Notes: generated from the letters alone by a model not told the origin. Counted from the stretch's first letter, positions 1-8,085 are shown. The stretch is 19,170 nt of DNA from RGIG8775 sp045121195 (GCA_045121195.1 JBGVFO010000099.1:1-19170), one strand, 5' to 3'. Numbers and translations: made by a program.

Positions 1-2
1 AA

Positions 3-152
3 ACGAGGGAATTCGCAATTGCAGAGTTGGTGAAATCCTTCTGTGATGAGGATTTGAGCGTAGCCATAAACAAAATCAAATCTCATCATTTTCGGGTCGC
101 CGAGGACGTCGACCCCTACGGTGTTAGATATTTTCGTTCGCTTTGCGCGTAG
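3..152 (+). CDS. Possible 3' end of an unidentified gene entering from the left edge
   Basis: An open frame runs from the left edge to a TAG at 150-152, about 49 codons. The first 30 residues (including ELVKSFCDEDL and AINKIKSHH) read like an ordinary amphipathic helical protein end, and the other two plus frames close early. I do not recognise a family. The last third of the frame (codons from about position 93) lies inside a sequence resembling half of the hairpin repeat seen at 12824-12897 and 19071-19120, so the last 15-20 residues may be repeat-derived and the original C-terminus lost or extended. It would be convergent with the membrane-protein gene ending at 184. It could also be a chance open frame. 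Confidence 0.3.
   Translation, partial: TREFAIAELVKSFCDEDLSVAINKIKSHHFRVAEDVDPYGVRYFRSLCA
93..120. repeat. Half copy of the CCCCTACG-ended hairpin repeat
   Basis: This stretch begins CGGGTCG and ends CGACCCCTACG, so GGGTCG (94-99) can pair with CGACCC (110-115). It ends in the same CCCTACG terminus as the right halves of the repeats at 12824-12897 and 19071-19120. No matching left half (GTAGGGGCG hairpin) is seen beside it. The loop is longer and the stem shorter than in the other copies, so it is either a degenerate half copy or a chance match. Confidence 0.4.
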
Positions 153-183
153 CCTTAACACACCGACAAACAGCAATTATCAA

Positions 184-732
184 CTATTTTTCAAAGAACC
201 TTCCAATCCTCAGCCGCTTGCGCCACACGCGGAGATAGGATGTGATGAGTACCGAAAGAGCGTAATCGTAAAAAATGAAAACGCCGTTCAAGAGTCCCCA
301 CATGATCCAGACGGGCGCACCAAGCGTCAGCTCGCCCACAAGGATCTGTGCCACAAGCCACATCAGAAGGACTGACGCGTTAAACGTAACCAGCTTGAGC
401 ACGATCCGCACCGCGCGCCAACGCAGCTTCTCTATTTTCTCCTTGAGGATCGGATAAAAGCCCATAAAGCAGGCGTATACGATCGCCGGCGTTTTATTCG
501 GCAGGAGAAGAAGAGAAAGCACGGAGGTCACGAGGCAGGTCATCCAGGGATAAATCCCGCCCCGCTCGATCACCAAAACCACCACGGCAAGAGAGGCGAT
601 CAGCGCCACGGACAGGTCCAGCACCTCCACAAAGGAGCCAAGATATAAAAGCACCACGCTAAGGGCGGACAGAACGGAGCAAATCGCCGTGAGCCTCGTT
701 CTCTGCCCCATCTGTCGATTGGGACTTGTCAT
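184..732 (-). CDS. Small polytopic membrane protein of unknown function, downstream of the J-protein
   Basis: The product is 182 residues with about five or six hydrophobic segments (roughly residues 15-37, 38-56, 62-80, 82-96, 106-133 and 138-165), a short basic N-terminus and a basic C-terminal tail. It resembles in size and layout the uncharacterised membrane proteins of Clostridia that look like ECF-transporter S components, but I cannot name a substrate or Pfam family. The start is supported by AAGGGGGG a few bases upstream of the ATG. It begins 10 bp after the stop of the J-domain gene, so the two are almost certainly co-transcribed with the DUF5685 gene. No clear terminator is visible between 1 and 183. 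Confidence 0.75.
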   Translation of the reverse strand: MTSPNRQMGQRTRLTAICSVLSALSVVLLYLGSFVEVLDLSVALIASLAVVVLVIERGGIYPWMTCLVTSVLSLLLLPNKTPAIVYACFMGFYPILKEKIEKLRWRAVRIVLKLVTFNASVLLMWLVAQILVGELTLGAPVWIMWGLLNGVFIFYDYALSVLITSYLRVWRKRLRIGRFFEK

Positions 733-742
733 AGCGCCCCCC

Positions 743-1381
743 TTAACAGCCGGGGATCAGATCCCCACCGCAGCACTCGCAGCAGCTATCCATGAGGAGA
801 CAGGTACAGCAATCACATCCGTCACAAGGGATACAGCAGTTGCAGCAGCCCGAGTGATCGGTAGTCGTGCGGTAGCCTCCGCCGTACTCGTTGGTCTGAC
901 GGCGCAGATTGTCCCTTCCGATGCGATACTCCGTGTTATAGGGGTCCAGACGGCACGCCTCGTCCAGATGCCGTGCGGCATCGGCAAAACGACGGTAGCG
1001 GACCTCTACACAGCCCATAAGGAAATTCCACTCTGCCCCCCGCGCCGAATGAGGCACAGCCTCCAGCGCTTGATAGGCACCGTCGATATCGCCCGCGTTG
1101 ATCAGACGGCGAACGTAAGCAAAGTCCGTATTGCCCGAATAGGAGCCGCTTTGCTGACTGCTACCGCCGTAGCCGCTCTGTGTATTGCCCTTCGCGCGCA
1201 TATCGCGGATGGCATCGTACGCCGCGTTGATCTCCTTCATCTTCTCTGCCGCAAGATCGGCAAGATCGGTGTCGGTATATTTATCGGGATGGTATTTTCT
1301 TGCCAAGGCAAGATACGCCTTTTTTACGTCCTCATCCGAGGCGTCGTGGGCGACGCCAAGCACCTTATACGGGTCGGTCAT
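743..1381 (-). CDS. J-domain (DnaJ-like) protein with TPR-like middle and Cys-rich C-terminus
   Basis: The 212-residue product starts with a J domain (residues about 3-60) that has the HPD tripeptide at 31-33, which in this family stimulates the ATPase of Hsp70 (DnaK). A Gly/Ser/Gln linker follows at about 62-80, then a helical stretch (about 83-150) that reads as two TPR-like repeats ending LDPYN. The tail has 14 cysteines in its last 35 residues, in CC and CxxC clusters. It lacks the DnaJ zinc-finger spacing, so it is not the housekeeping DnaJ. The ATG at 1381 is preferred over an upstream in-frame start because AAAGGAGGGG lies just before it. The start overlaps the last codons of the DUF5685 gene (stop at 1365), implying translational coupling. 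Metal binding, disulfide formation or lipidation of the tail are all possible and unproven. Confidence 0.9.
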   Translation of the reverse strand: MTDPYKVLGVAHDASDEDVKKAYLALARKYHPDKYTDTDLADLAAEKMKEINAAYDAIRDMRAKGNTQSGYGGSSQQSGSYSGNTDFAYVRRLINAGDIDGAYQALEAVPHSARGAEWNFLMGCVEVRYRRFADAARHLDEACRLDPYNTEYRIGRDNLRRQTNEYGGGYRTTTDHSGCCNCCIPCDGCDCCTCLLMDSCCECCGGDLIPGC

Positions 1382-2267
1382 CCTGCCCCTCCTTTCCATT
1401 TGCCGCACGGGTAAGCACACGCTTCGCCACGGACGGCATTCCTGAATATATGATATTTTCGATCACGCCACGGCTGTTGCCGTCGGGATAGTCTAACAGA
1501 TCAAAGCCTCGCTCTGCCTGCATCAGCTCGGCGGTAAGTGCTTCCAAAAGGCTCTCTCTTTCCTCGGGCGTGAGGGAGTCGCCATACACCTTTACGATAG
1601 GATTGTACCGCTTGCGTCTAAGATCCTCCTCGTAGTCATCCGCGGCGTCCACAAGGTAGATCCACTTTCCCACGCGGAAGCCGATCTCGTAGGCAATACG
1701 CCGCTTGGAATCCGTCAGGCCAAAGGACAGGACCTCGGCAAGCAAGCCGCCAAACGCCTCGGCAGGCGCGTCAAGAGAGCGTACGTCGCTCTTCTCGATC
1801 TCGGAAAGCCGCGCCAAGCCCTCTCGGATGGCAGGCTCAAGAGCCCCATAGCGCTTCGCCGCCCGTCGGCGTGGGGTCCCCACAAAGAGCTTCTCCAAGC
1901 GCGCCTTCACCCGTTTTCCGCCCCGTTCATCGGCAATATCGTCGCAGACCTTGTGATAGGAAAGCAACGCCGTGGCGCAAGCGCAAAGGGAGAAGATCTC
2001 CTCCTCCTCGCTTCCCTTCGCGGGCTTTGCCATAAGACGGCGACGGAAGGGATGGGCAATACAACCCGATTTTTTCAGGGTTGGTGTGATTCCCGCCATT
2101 GCCAACCGAACCAACGCCATAAACGTGAAATCGTACCCCAGCATCATACGGGAGCATTGTCCCGTGCATTTCCCGAGGGCGCGGCACAGTCCGCAATACA
2201 CGCCGCGATAGTATTCATATTCTCTGATTCTGCATTCAGGACGGTTTACGCGAATGTATCCGAACAT
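1365..2267 (-). CDS. DUF5685 family protein with squalene/phytoene-synthase-like Asp motifs
   Basis: The 300-residue protein begins MFGYIRVNRPEC and has an N-terminal cysteine cluster (C12, C25, C28, C34, C38), the pattern I associate with DUF5685. The function is not established to my knowledge. Two acidic motifs stand out: DDIADE at 109-114 and DAADDYEED at 207-215, the latter followed by RRKRYNP. Their spacing and sequence resemble the first and second Asp-rich motifs of head-to-head isoprenoid synthases (squalene/phytoene synthase: DxxxD, then NxxRDxxED with RGRxYLP). That similarity is my reading and not a search result. The start is supported by GGTGAGGAG before the ATG. It is the first gene of a three-gene unit and overlaps the J-protein gene by 17 bp. 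An AT-rich promoter region lies at about 2285-2335. Confidence 0.85.
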   Translation of the reverse strand: MFGYIRVNRPECRIREYEYYRGVYCGLCRALGKCTGQCSRMMLGYDFTFMALVRLAMAGITPTLKKSGCIAHPFRRRLMAKPAKGSEEEEIFSLCACATALLSYHKVCDDIADERGGKRVKARLEKLFVGTPRRRAAKRYGALEPAIREGLARLSEIEKSDVRSLDAPAEAFGGLLAEVLSFGLTDSKRRIAYEIGFRVGKWIYLVDAADDYEEDLRRKRYNPIVKVYGDSLTPEERESLLEALTAELMQAERGFDLLDYPDGNSRGVIENIIYSGMPSVAKRVLTRAANGKEGQDDRPV

Positions 2268-2335
2268 CTCCTCACCCCTTCTCCTTTTATCTTATAGAAT
2301 ATATAAGTACGATACAACCGTTTTTTGTAAACAAT

Positions 2336-3244
2336 TTATCTCTTTTTTCGCTGCAGATATTCACGGGGCGTACAGCCCATATACCGACGGAAGACCTCGG
2401 TATAATAGCTGGAGCTGGAAAAGCCCGACGCCAGCGCCGCATCGGTCACCGACAATCCGTCGCTCTCCAGAAGCCGCAAGGATTTCCGAATCCGCAGATC
2501 CATCAGATATTCAAACGCGGTCTGCCGCGTGATCCTCTTGAAGCAACGGCAAAATTCACTCTTGCTGAGATTGCACGCCGCCGCGATCTCGTAAAGACTC
2601 AGCTTTGCGGCATAGTTCTCATTCATATAACGGATCGCCTTCTTGATCCGCGCCACGGGTGCGGAATTCTCGGAGGGCACGGCGCTCTGCCGCTTTGCCT
2701 CCCGATACAAAAGATACCAAAGCTGACATAAAAGCCCCTTGACCAAAAGCTCCCAGCCGTCCTCTTTTTTCTTGATCGCCTCATATACAGCAATACAGGC
2801 TGACGCAACCTCTCCGTTCTGTGCCTCGAAAAGCATAGACGGAAGCACTTGCGCATCCAGCACGCCGCCGAAGAAGCGTTCCGCGAAAAATCCGTCCGCC
2901 GCGCCGTCAATGGCACCGGTCAAGAAGCTTACCACAAGGTAATGACAACCCTCGCCGTCCAAGGCATGTCCCGAGTGCATTGCCCCCGAATTGACGAACA
3001 CGCAGTCGCCTGCCTCCATCACGTACCTCCGGTCGTTGACGAAATATTCCATTCTTCCGTCTACTACCACCGAAAGCTCGGGGCCGTCGTGCCAATGGAA
3101 ATCAAAGGCATTGTTGCAGTAGGAGGACATATTGCAAATGCCTGCGGAAACGGGAAACGCCGCTCCCGTTTTCCATTTTTTATATTCCAGACCTGTCTTG
3201 TCAATGTCCAGCCTGTTTTTCCCTTTGGGCGGCAATTTCTGCAT
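2336..3244 (-). CDS. AraC-family transcriptional regulator, cupin N-terminus, probable regulator of melA
   Basis: The 302-residue product has an N-terminal cupin-type sensing domain (about residues 35-115, with HWHDGPEL and the GDCVFVNSGAMHS strand typical of AraC_binding). Its C-terminal double helix-turn-helix domain spans about 200-302 and includes LSLYEIAAACNLSKSEFCRCF and the closing GCTPREYL signature. This is the standard architecture of sugar-responsive activators. The ATG at 3244 is chosen over the one at 3286 because GGAGGGTCTGT directly precedes it. The gene is divergent from the alpha-galactosidase gene, and the 137-bp gap contains two identical operator-like repeats, so it very likely controls melA and perhaps itself. 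The inducer is presumably a galactoside, by inference from the neighbour. Confidence 0.93.
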   Translation of the reverse strand: MQKLPPKGKNRLDIDKTGLEYKKWKTGAAFPVSAGICNMSSYCNNAFDFHWHDGPELSVVVDGRMEYFVNDRRYVMEAGDCVFVNSGAMHSGHALDGEGCHYLVVSFLTGAIDGAADGFFAERFFGGVLDAQVLPSMLFEAQNGEVASACIAVYEAIKKKEDGWELLVKGLLCQLWYLLYREAKRQSAVPSENSAPVARIKKAIRYMNENYAAKLSLYEIAAACNLSKSEFCRCFKRITRQTAFEYLMDLRIRKSLRLLESDGLSVTDAALASGFSSSSYYTEVFRRYMGCTPREYLQRKKR

Positions 3245-3261
3245 ACAGACCCTCCGAATGC

Positions 3262-3296
3262 GCAATATATTGATAAAATTCAGCAATATATTGATA
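3262..3296. promoter_or_regulatory. Tandem operator-like repeats between araC-type gene and melA
   Basis: GCAATATATTGATA occurs identically at 3262-3275 and 3283-3296, a centre-to-centre distance of 21 bp (two helical turns). Each copy contains the perfect palindrome CAATATATTG. The second copy ends just upstream of where the -35 of melA should be, the usual position for an AraC-family activator touching RNA polymerase. In the opposite direction both copies fall in the leader of the regulator gene, which would allow autorepression. Assignment of the binding protein is inference from position. Confidence 0.75.
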
Positions 3297-3316
3297 TTTT
3301 ATCACGAAAAACTGAT

Positions 3317-3330
3317 AGTATAATTATACT
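3317..3330. promoter_or_regulatory. Palindromic bidirectional -10 region for melA and its regulator
   Basis: AGTATAATTATACT is a perfect 14-bp palindrome and so gives TATAAT on both strands (3319-3324 plus, 3328-3323 minus). For melA no good -35 lies 16-17 bp upstream (only T-rich sequence), consistent with activator dependence. For the regulator the -35 would be a weak TTGCAT near 3346-3351. The two promoters would overlap and compete. Confidence 0.55.
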
Positions 3331-3381
3331 ACAGGAAAGACCCAAATGCAATAGCTTTCCGTATTTTGAAAGGAGATTCTC

Positions 3382-4716
<1,335 letters not shown>

Positions 4717-4732
4717 TCTTCCTCACCGTAAA

Positions 4733-4765
4733 AAGGCGGGAATCGCAGCTTGCGATTCCCGCCTT
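4733..4765. terminator. Bidirectional rho-independent terminator between melA and the DUF1295 gene
   Basis: GGCGGGAATCGCA (4735-4747) pairs perfectly with TGCGATTCCCGCC (4751-4763) around a 3-nt loop. On the minus strand the stem is followed by a run of T (AAAAA at 4730-4734 on plus), so it is strongest for the gene ending at 4776. On the plus strand the tail is only TTCCTTATAT, adequate but weaker for melA. Confidence 0.88.
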
Positions 4766-4775
4766 CCTTATATCT

Positions 4776-5630
4776 TTATTTCCTGATCGGCAGAAGCATT
4801 CTCGTCTGTCGCTTGTACTCGGCAAATCCCTCCTTGCGCGACTGCCTTCGGTCCGCCATGGGAATGCTGACCGCGAAGAACAGCACCGTATTGGCGACCG
4901 CACCCGCCGCAAGGTACCACGCCCTCGGTGCCGTGCAGACTACGGAAAGTCCGACGCCCCACCACATAAGGATCTCACCGAGATAGTTGGGATGACGTGA
5001 ATATTTCCACAGCCCCCGTCGGATAAACGCCCCGTCCCTACAGCTACGAAACCGATGCATTTCGACGTCGGCGATACCCTGCATGGTTGCCGCGCCCATC
5101 GAAACGAGCAGTAGCAAGACACTTGCGACATTTGCGGCAAGTCCCTCCCGAATGGCGTAGACCGCCGGCAAAACACATCCGTACACCACAAGAGTCGGCA
5201 CCATATGGATACCGACGAAATTGATGACGGGATAAAAAACGCCCGTCTTTTCCTTTAGCATCGTGTAGCGCCAATCCTGATGATCCAGCCCCTTGAAGGT
5301 ATACGCCCAGTTGGCGGTCAGTCGGATCGCCCAAAAGGACACCGCAAAAAGGAGAAGGACGCCAAGGACGGTCAGCTCCCTTCCCATGGCAAACGCCACA
5401 AGGATCACGGGGGGCTGAACGCTCCAGTACGGATCGTAAACAGAGGCGTTTTGGAACAGGAGGCTGAAAAGGAAGGTCACCACCGTCGCCGCCACGTCGG
5501 CGACAAGCAAGGCAAGCCACCAATCCAGCGACAACGCGCGGTACACGAAAATACCGACGCCCGTAGCAAGTATGTAAACGGCGCTTACGGCAAGAAAGCT
5601 CGCCGCGCGATTCTGTTTGATCGTATTCAT
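4776..5630 (-). CDS. DUF1295 / steroid 5-alpha-reductase-like integral membrane protein
   Basis: The 284-residue protein has about seven hydrophobic segments. It carries the C-terminal signature GLWKYSRHPNYLGE at 206-219, shared by DUF1295 proteins, steroid 5-alpha reductases and isoprenylcysteine carboxyl methyltransferases, where this loop binds the cofactor (NADPH or SAM). YDPYWS (65-70) and RLTANW (103-108) with DWRY (119-122) are also typical of DUF1295. The substrate is unknown; the fold suggests modification of a lipid or prenyl compound. Its ATG overlaps the Nudix stop codon (ATGA at 5630-5627), so translation is coupled. It is followed by the terminator at 4733-4765. Confidence 0.9.
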   Translation of the reverse strand: MNTIKQNRAASFLAVSAVYILATGVGIFVYRALSLDWWLALLVADVAATVVTFLFSLLFQNASVYDPYWSVQPPVILVAFAMGRELTVLGVLLLFAVSFWAIRLTANWAYTFKGLDHQDWRYTMLKEKTGVFYPVINFVGIHMVPTLVVYGCVLPAVYAIREGLAANVASVLLLLVSMGAATMQGIADVEMHRFRSCRDGAFIRRGLWKYSRHPNYLGEILMWWGVGLSVVCTAPRAWYLAAGAVANTVLFFAVSIPMADRRQSRKEGFAEYKRQTRMLLPIRK

Positions 5631-6022
5631 TCGGCTTCACCGTACCTTTCGGTAATTTTGGCAAGGATCTCCTCGTCTGCAGGACAAAATTCGTAGTCCG
5701 CGATCTCCTTGGGCGTGATCCATCTGATGTCGCGGTGCTCCAGCATCATGGGTGTTCCTTCCGCAACGGTGGCGTGAAACAATGTCAAATGTACCGTGAT
5801 ATCGGGATATTCGTGGATAACGTCCATAAAGACGTCCCCCACGGAAACCGTTACGGCAAGCTCCTCCCGACACTCGCGAATGAGCGCCTGCTCCTTGGTT
5901 TCCTGCGGCTCTACCTTGCCGCCGACAAATTCCCAAAGCAATCCTCTCGCCTTATGGGCGGGGCGCTGACAGATCATAAATTTTCCTCCGTCCCATATCA
6001 GGGCGGCTACTACCTCTACCAT
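5627..6022 (-). CDS. Nudix hydrolase, MutT / CTP pyrophosphohydrolase-like
   Basis: The 131-residue protein is a single Nudix domain. The Nudix box runs from G35 through E41 to R49-E50 and E53-E54 (G-x5-E-x7-REUxEE), with Ala56 in place of the usual Gly near the box end. The N-terminus (VVAALIWDGGKFMICQRP) and the WEFVGGK lead-in are those of MutT and related 8-oxo-dGTP or CTP pyrophosphohydrolases, which hydrolyse nucleotide triphosphates to monophosphate and PPi. The exact substrate cannot be told. It is first in a two-gene operon with the DUF1295 gene and has a good promoter at 6053-6081. An AAAGAGG ribosome binding site lies about 10 bp before the ATG. Confidence 0.93.
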   Translation of the reverse strand: MVEVVAALIWDGGKFMICQRPAHKARGLLWEFVGGKVEPQETKEQALIRECREELAVTVSVGDVFMDVIHEYPDITVHLTLFHATVAEGTPMMLEHRDIRWITPKEIADYEFCPADEEILAKITERYGEAE

Positions 6023-6052
6023 TCCACAAAACCTCTTTGTTTTCTTTGCTCC

Positions 6053-6081
6053 ATTATATCACCTTTTCCCAAAAATGGCAA
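6053..6081 (-). promoter_or_regulatory. Sigma-A promoter of the Nudix-DUF1295 operon
   Basis: Read on the minus strand, TTGCCA (6081-6076) is followed after 17 bp by TATAAT (6058-6053), about 30 bp upstream of the Nudix ATG. The -35 differs from consensus at one base. Confidence 0.8.
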
Positions 6082-6106
6082 GCAAGGAAGCTTCTTTTTC
6101 GCATAG

Positions 6107-6134
6107 TTACAAGGATTTTTTCATATTCTATACC
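6107..6134 (+). promoter_or_regulatory. Likely promoter of the DUF6512 gene
   Basis: TTACAA (6107-6112), a 16-bp spacer and TATACC (6129-6134) lie 21 bp before the ATG at 6156. This is a moderate match and is the best candidate in the gap divergent from the Nudix promoter. Confidence 0.45.
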
Positions 6135-6155
6135 ATCACAAAACGCGGAGGGCTT

Positions 6156-6683
6156 ATGAAACGATCGATCGGACTTTGGCAGCTTTGGGGCTTTGCCGCC
6201 ACCTCCCTTGGCGGAACGGTCCTGCATTTTCTCTATGACTGGCTTGGAAAAGCCCCGTGGATCACCCCGTTTTCGGGCGTGAACGAATCCACTTGGGAGC
6301 ATATGAAGCTTCTTTTTTGGCCGATGCTCCTCTTTGCCGTCCTGCAAAGCTTTTTCTTCCGTGACCGCGAGGATTTCTGGTGCGTGAAGCTGCGCGGAAT
6401 TCTTCTCGGGCTTTTCCTCATCCCCGTCCTCTTTTACACCTACAACGGCACCGTCGGCAAGTCACCCGACTGGCTCAATATCACGATTTTCTTTGTTGCC
6501 GCCGCCCTTGTCTATCTCTATGAAGCGAAGCTTTTCCGCGCCCGTAACCTGCGCTGCAGATCGCCCAAAGCGGCACAGACAATACTTGCTGTCATTGCCC
6601 TTCTCTTTATCGTGTTCACCTTCCTTACCCCCGAGATCGGCATTTTCCGAGATCCTTTGACGGGGACCTACGGTGTTTTATAA
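6156..6683 (+). CDS. DUF6512-like small integral membrane protein
   Basis: The 175-residue protein has about five hydrophobic helices and an early conserved stretch with LGGTVLHFLYDW and GVNESTWEHMKL, which I associate with the uncharacterised DUF6512 family of Firmicutes. The function is unknown. The conserved His, Glu and second His in LHFLYDW and NESTWEHMK sit near the membrane face and could bind metal, but that is speculation. The ATG at 6156 is preferred to an upstream in-frame ATG because GCGGAGGG precedes it. It is a single-gene unit, closed by the terminator at 6707-6742. Confidence 0.82.
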   Translation: MKRSIGLWQLWGFAATSLGGTVLHFLYDWLGKAPWITPFSGVNESTWEHMKLLFWPMLLFAVLQSFFFRDREDFWCVKLRGILLGLFLIPVLFYTYNGTVGKSPDWLNITIFFVAAALVYLYEAKLFRARNLRCRSPKAAQTILAVIALLFIVFTFLTPEIGIFRDPLTGTYGVL

Positions 6684-6706
6684 AGCACCGCTTCCACACC
6701 AAAATA

Positions 6707-6742
6707 AAAACCGCTGAGGAGCCTTTGCTCCTCAGCGGTTTT
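6707..6742. terminator. Perfect bidirectional terminator between DUF6512 gene and lipoprotein gene
   Basis: AAAACCGCTGAGGAGC (6707-6722) pairs with GCTCCTCAGCGGTTTT (6727-6742) around a CTTT loop, a perfect 16-bp stem. The symmetrical A/T ends give a T tail on both strands, so it can stop the convergent genes ending at 6683 and 6746. Confidence 0.93.
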
Positions 6743-6745
6743 CCT

Positions 6746-7819
6746 TTACGGTTCGCTGACAAACGTGGTGGTTTCAAACAAGGTATAGATCACCTTATCC
6801 CAAAGGAGGGCGTCCGAGATATAGTCCCGTCCGTATTCCTCCTCCATCTCCTCCACGGTCACGCCCTGCGCTTCCGCGTAGTCTGCCACGCCTTCTTCAT
6901 ATTCCTCGTCGCTGATGCTCAAGCCCTCGGCCTTCACGATAGAATAGAAGACCAGCTCCTCACGCACCGTGTCCTCCACCAGTGCCTTCACGTCGGCATC
7001 GGTGGCGCCACACGCCTCCAGATACTCCTCGTAGGTGTATCCGTATTCCGCCGCCACCGATTCGTAGTAGCTGCGGTCAGAGGTATAGTAGAACATAACG
7101 TGGTCCTCGGGAAGCGAGTGGATGGTAGCATTCTCCATAACGGCTTTCCACATGATCTGATAGCGCTCCGCGTTGGCGGCCTCGGTCGCCTGCTCCAAAA
7201 GCGTAGCGCGAACCAGCTCGCGGTATGCCGCTACCGTTTCGCAACCCGTAATGCTCTTTACGAACGCATCGGTCAGCTCGGGAACGGTATAATGTCCCAC
7301 GATAGAACGGACGGTGATCTTGAAGGTAACCTCACGCCCCGCAAACTCATCGTAGTAGTCTTCGGGGAAGATATTGGTTGTTTCCACAACGGTACCGGGC
7401 ATAACGCCGTACAGATCGTCCTCAAACCAATCGATGTAGCCGTTGTCCTCGGCAAGAAGGATATTGGAGCCTTCTGCGGTACCGCCCTTAAACTGCTCCC
7501 CCTCCATGAAGCCCGCAAAATCGATCAGAAGGTAGTCCCCTGCCTCGGTCAGGCGGTCGGTGACGGGCTCCTCATACTCCTCGTACTTGGTATGATTGGT
7601 TATGAGATTCCGGACCATCTTCTCCACACTCGCCTCGCTGACGGCAATGGGATCCGCCGCAAGGGTTAGTCCCTTGTATTGCCCCAGAGTGACGTACGGT
7701 GTCAGGTCCTCGGTCATATAGTCCATTTGCGAATAGGTGACCTCCTCGCCGCAGGCAACCGCCGTCACAAGCAGGGCGCATACGAGCAAAAGCATTCCTA
7801 TTTGTCTGATTCGTTTCAT
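6746..7819 (-). CDS. Exported trigger-factor-like lipoprotein (FKBP-type PPIase domain)
   Basis: The 357-residue precursor has a basic N-terminus, a hydrophobic core and a lipobox-like TAVAC with Cys23, so it is probably a lipoprotein on the outer face of the membrane. The mature part resembles trigger factor without the ribosome-binding domain. It has an N-terminal arm (VTLGQYKGL, then helices with residues VEKMVRNLI), an FKBP-like peptidyl-prolyl isomerase domain at about 90-175, and the helical trigger-factor C-domain from about 178 on (LTDAFVKSITG with a typical helix after it). The likely role is folding of secreted proteins, analogous to PrsA, by inference. AGGAAAGG precedes the ATG. 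It sits 83 bp after rpmF, beyond a terminator, with only a weak promoter candidate (TTGCGG-17-TACATA) overlapping that hairpin. Confidence 0.88.
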   Translation of the reverse strand: MKRIRQIGMLLLVCALLVTAVACGEEVTYSQMDYMTEDLTPYVTLGQYKGLTLAADPIAVSEASVEKMVRNLITNHTKYEEYEEPVTDRLTEAGDYLLIDFAGFMEGEQFKGGTAEGSNILLAEDNGYIDWFEDDLYGVMPGTVVETTNIFPEDYYDEFAGREVTFKITVRSIVGHYTVPELTDAFVKSITGCETVAAYRELVRATLLEQATEAANAERYQIMWKAVMENATIHSLPEDHVMFYYTSDRSYYESVAAEYGYTYEEYLEACGATDADVKALVEDTVREELVFYSIVKAEGLSISDEEYEEGVADYAEAQGVTVEEMEEEYGRDYISDALLWDKVIYTLFETTTFVSEP

Positions 7820-7846
7820 ATCGTTTCCTTTCCTATGTACAAAAAT

Positions 7847-7887
7847 GACTCAACCGCCGCAACGAAGTCACGCTTATCGGTTGAGTC
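7847..7887. terminator. Terminator downstream of rpmF
   Basis: GACTCAACCG (7847-7856) pairs with CGGTTGAGTC (7878-7887). The minus-strand tail is ATTTTTG, which fits termination after rpmF, and the plus-strand tail is seven T. The loop is 21 nt. Because the lipoprotein gene starts only 28 bp further on, partial read-through may supply its transcript. Confidence 0.85.
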
Positions 7888-7902
7888 TTTTTTTGTTGGA
7901 GC

Positions 7903-8085
7903 TTACGCTTCCTTCTTAACGACTTCCTTGCCGTTGTAAGAACCGCAGGCCTTGCATACGCGGTGAGCAAGAACGTACTCGCCACACTTTGCACACTTTA
8001 CCATACCGGGCAATTCAAGCTTCCAGTTATTCGATCTTCTCTTGTCTCTTCTTGCTTTCGAGACCTTTCTCTTCGGTACTGCCAT
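7903..8085 (-). CDS. rpmF: 50S ribosomal protein L32 (zinc-binding form)
   Basis: The 60-residue protein starts MAVPKRKVSKARRDKRRSNN, the classic L32 N-terminus, and has the zinc ribbon C31-x2-C34 and C44-x2-C47. It is part of the large ribosomal subunit. The start at 8085 is certain: AAGGAGGTG lies before it, and the upstream in-frame ATG would add a non-homologous extension. It follows yceD, the usual bacterial pairing, and has its own consensus promoter inside the yceD end. The four-Cys form needs zinc; Zur-controlled Cys-less paralogues exist in some bacteria, but none is seen here. Confidence 0.98.
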   Translation of the reverse strand: MAVPKRKVSKARRDKRRSNNWKLELPGMVKCAKCGEYVLAHRVCKACGSYNGKEVVKKEA

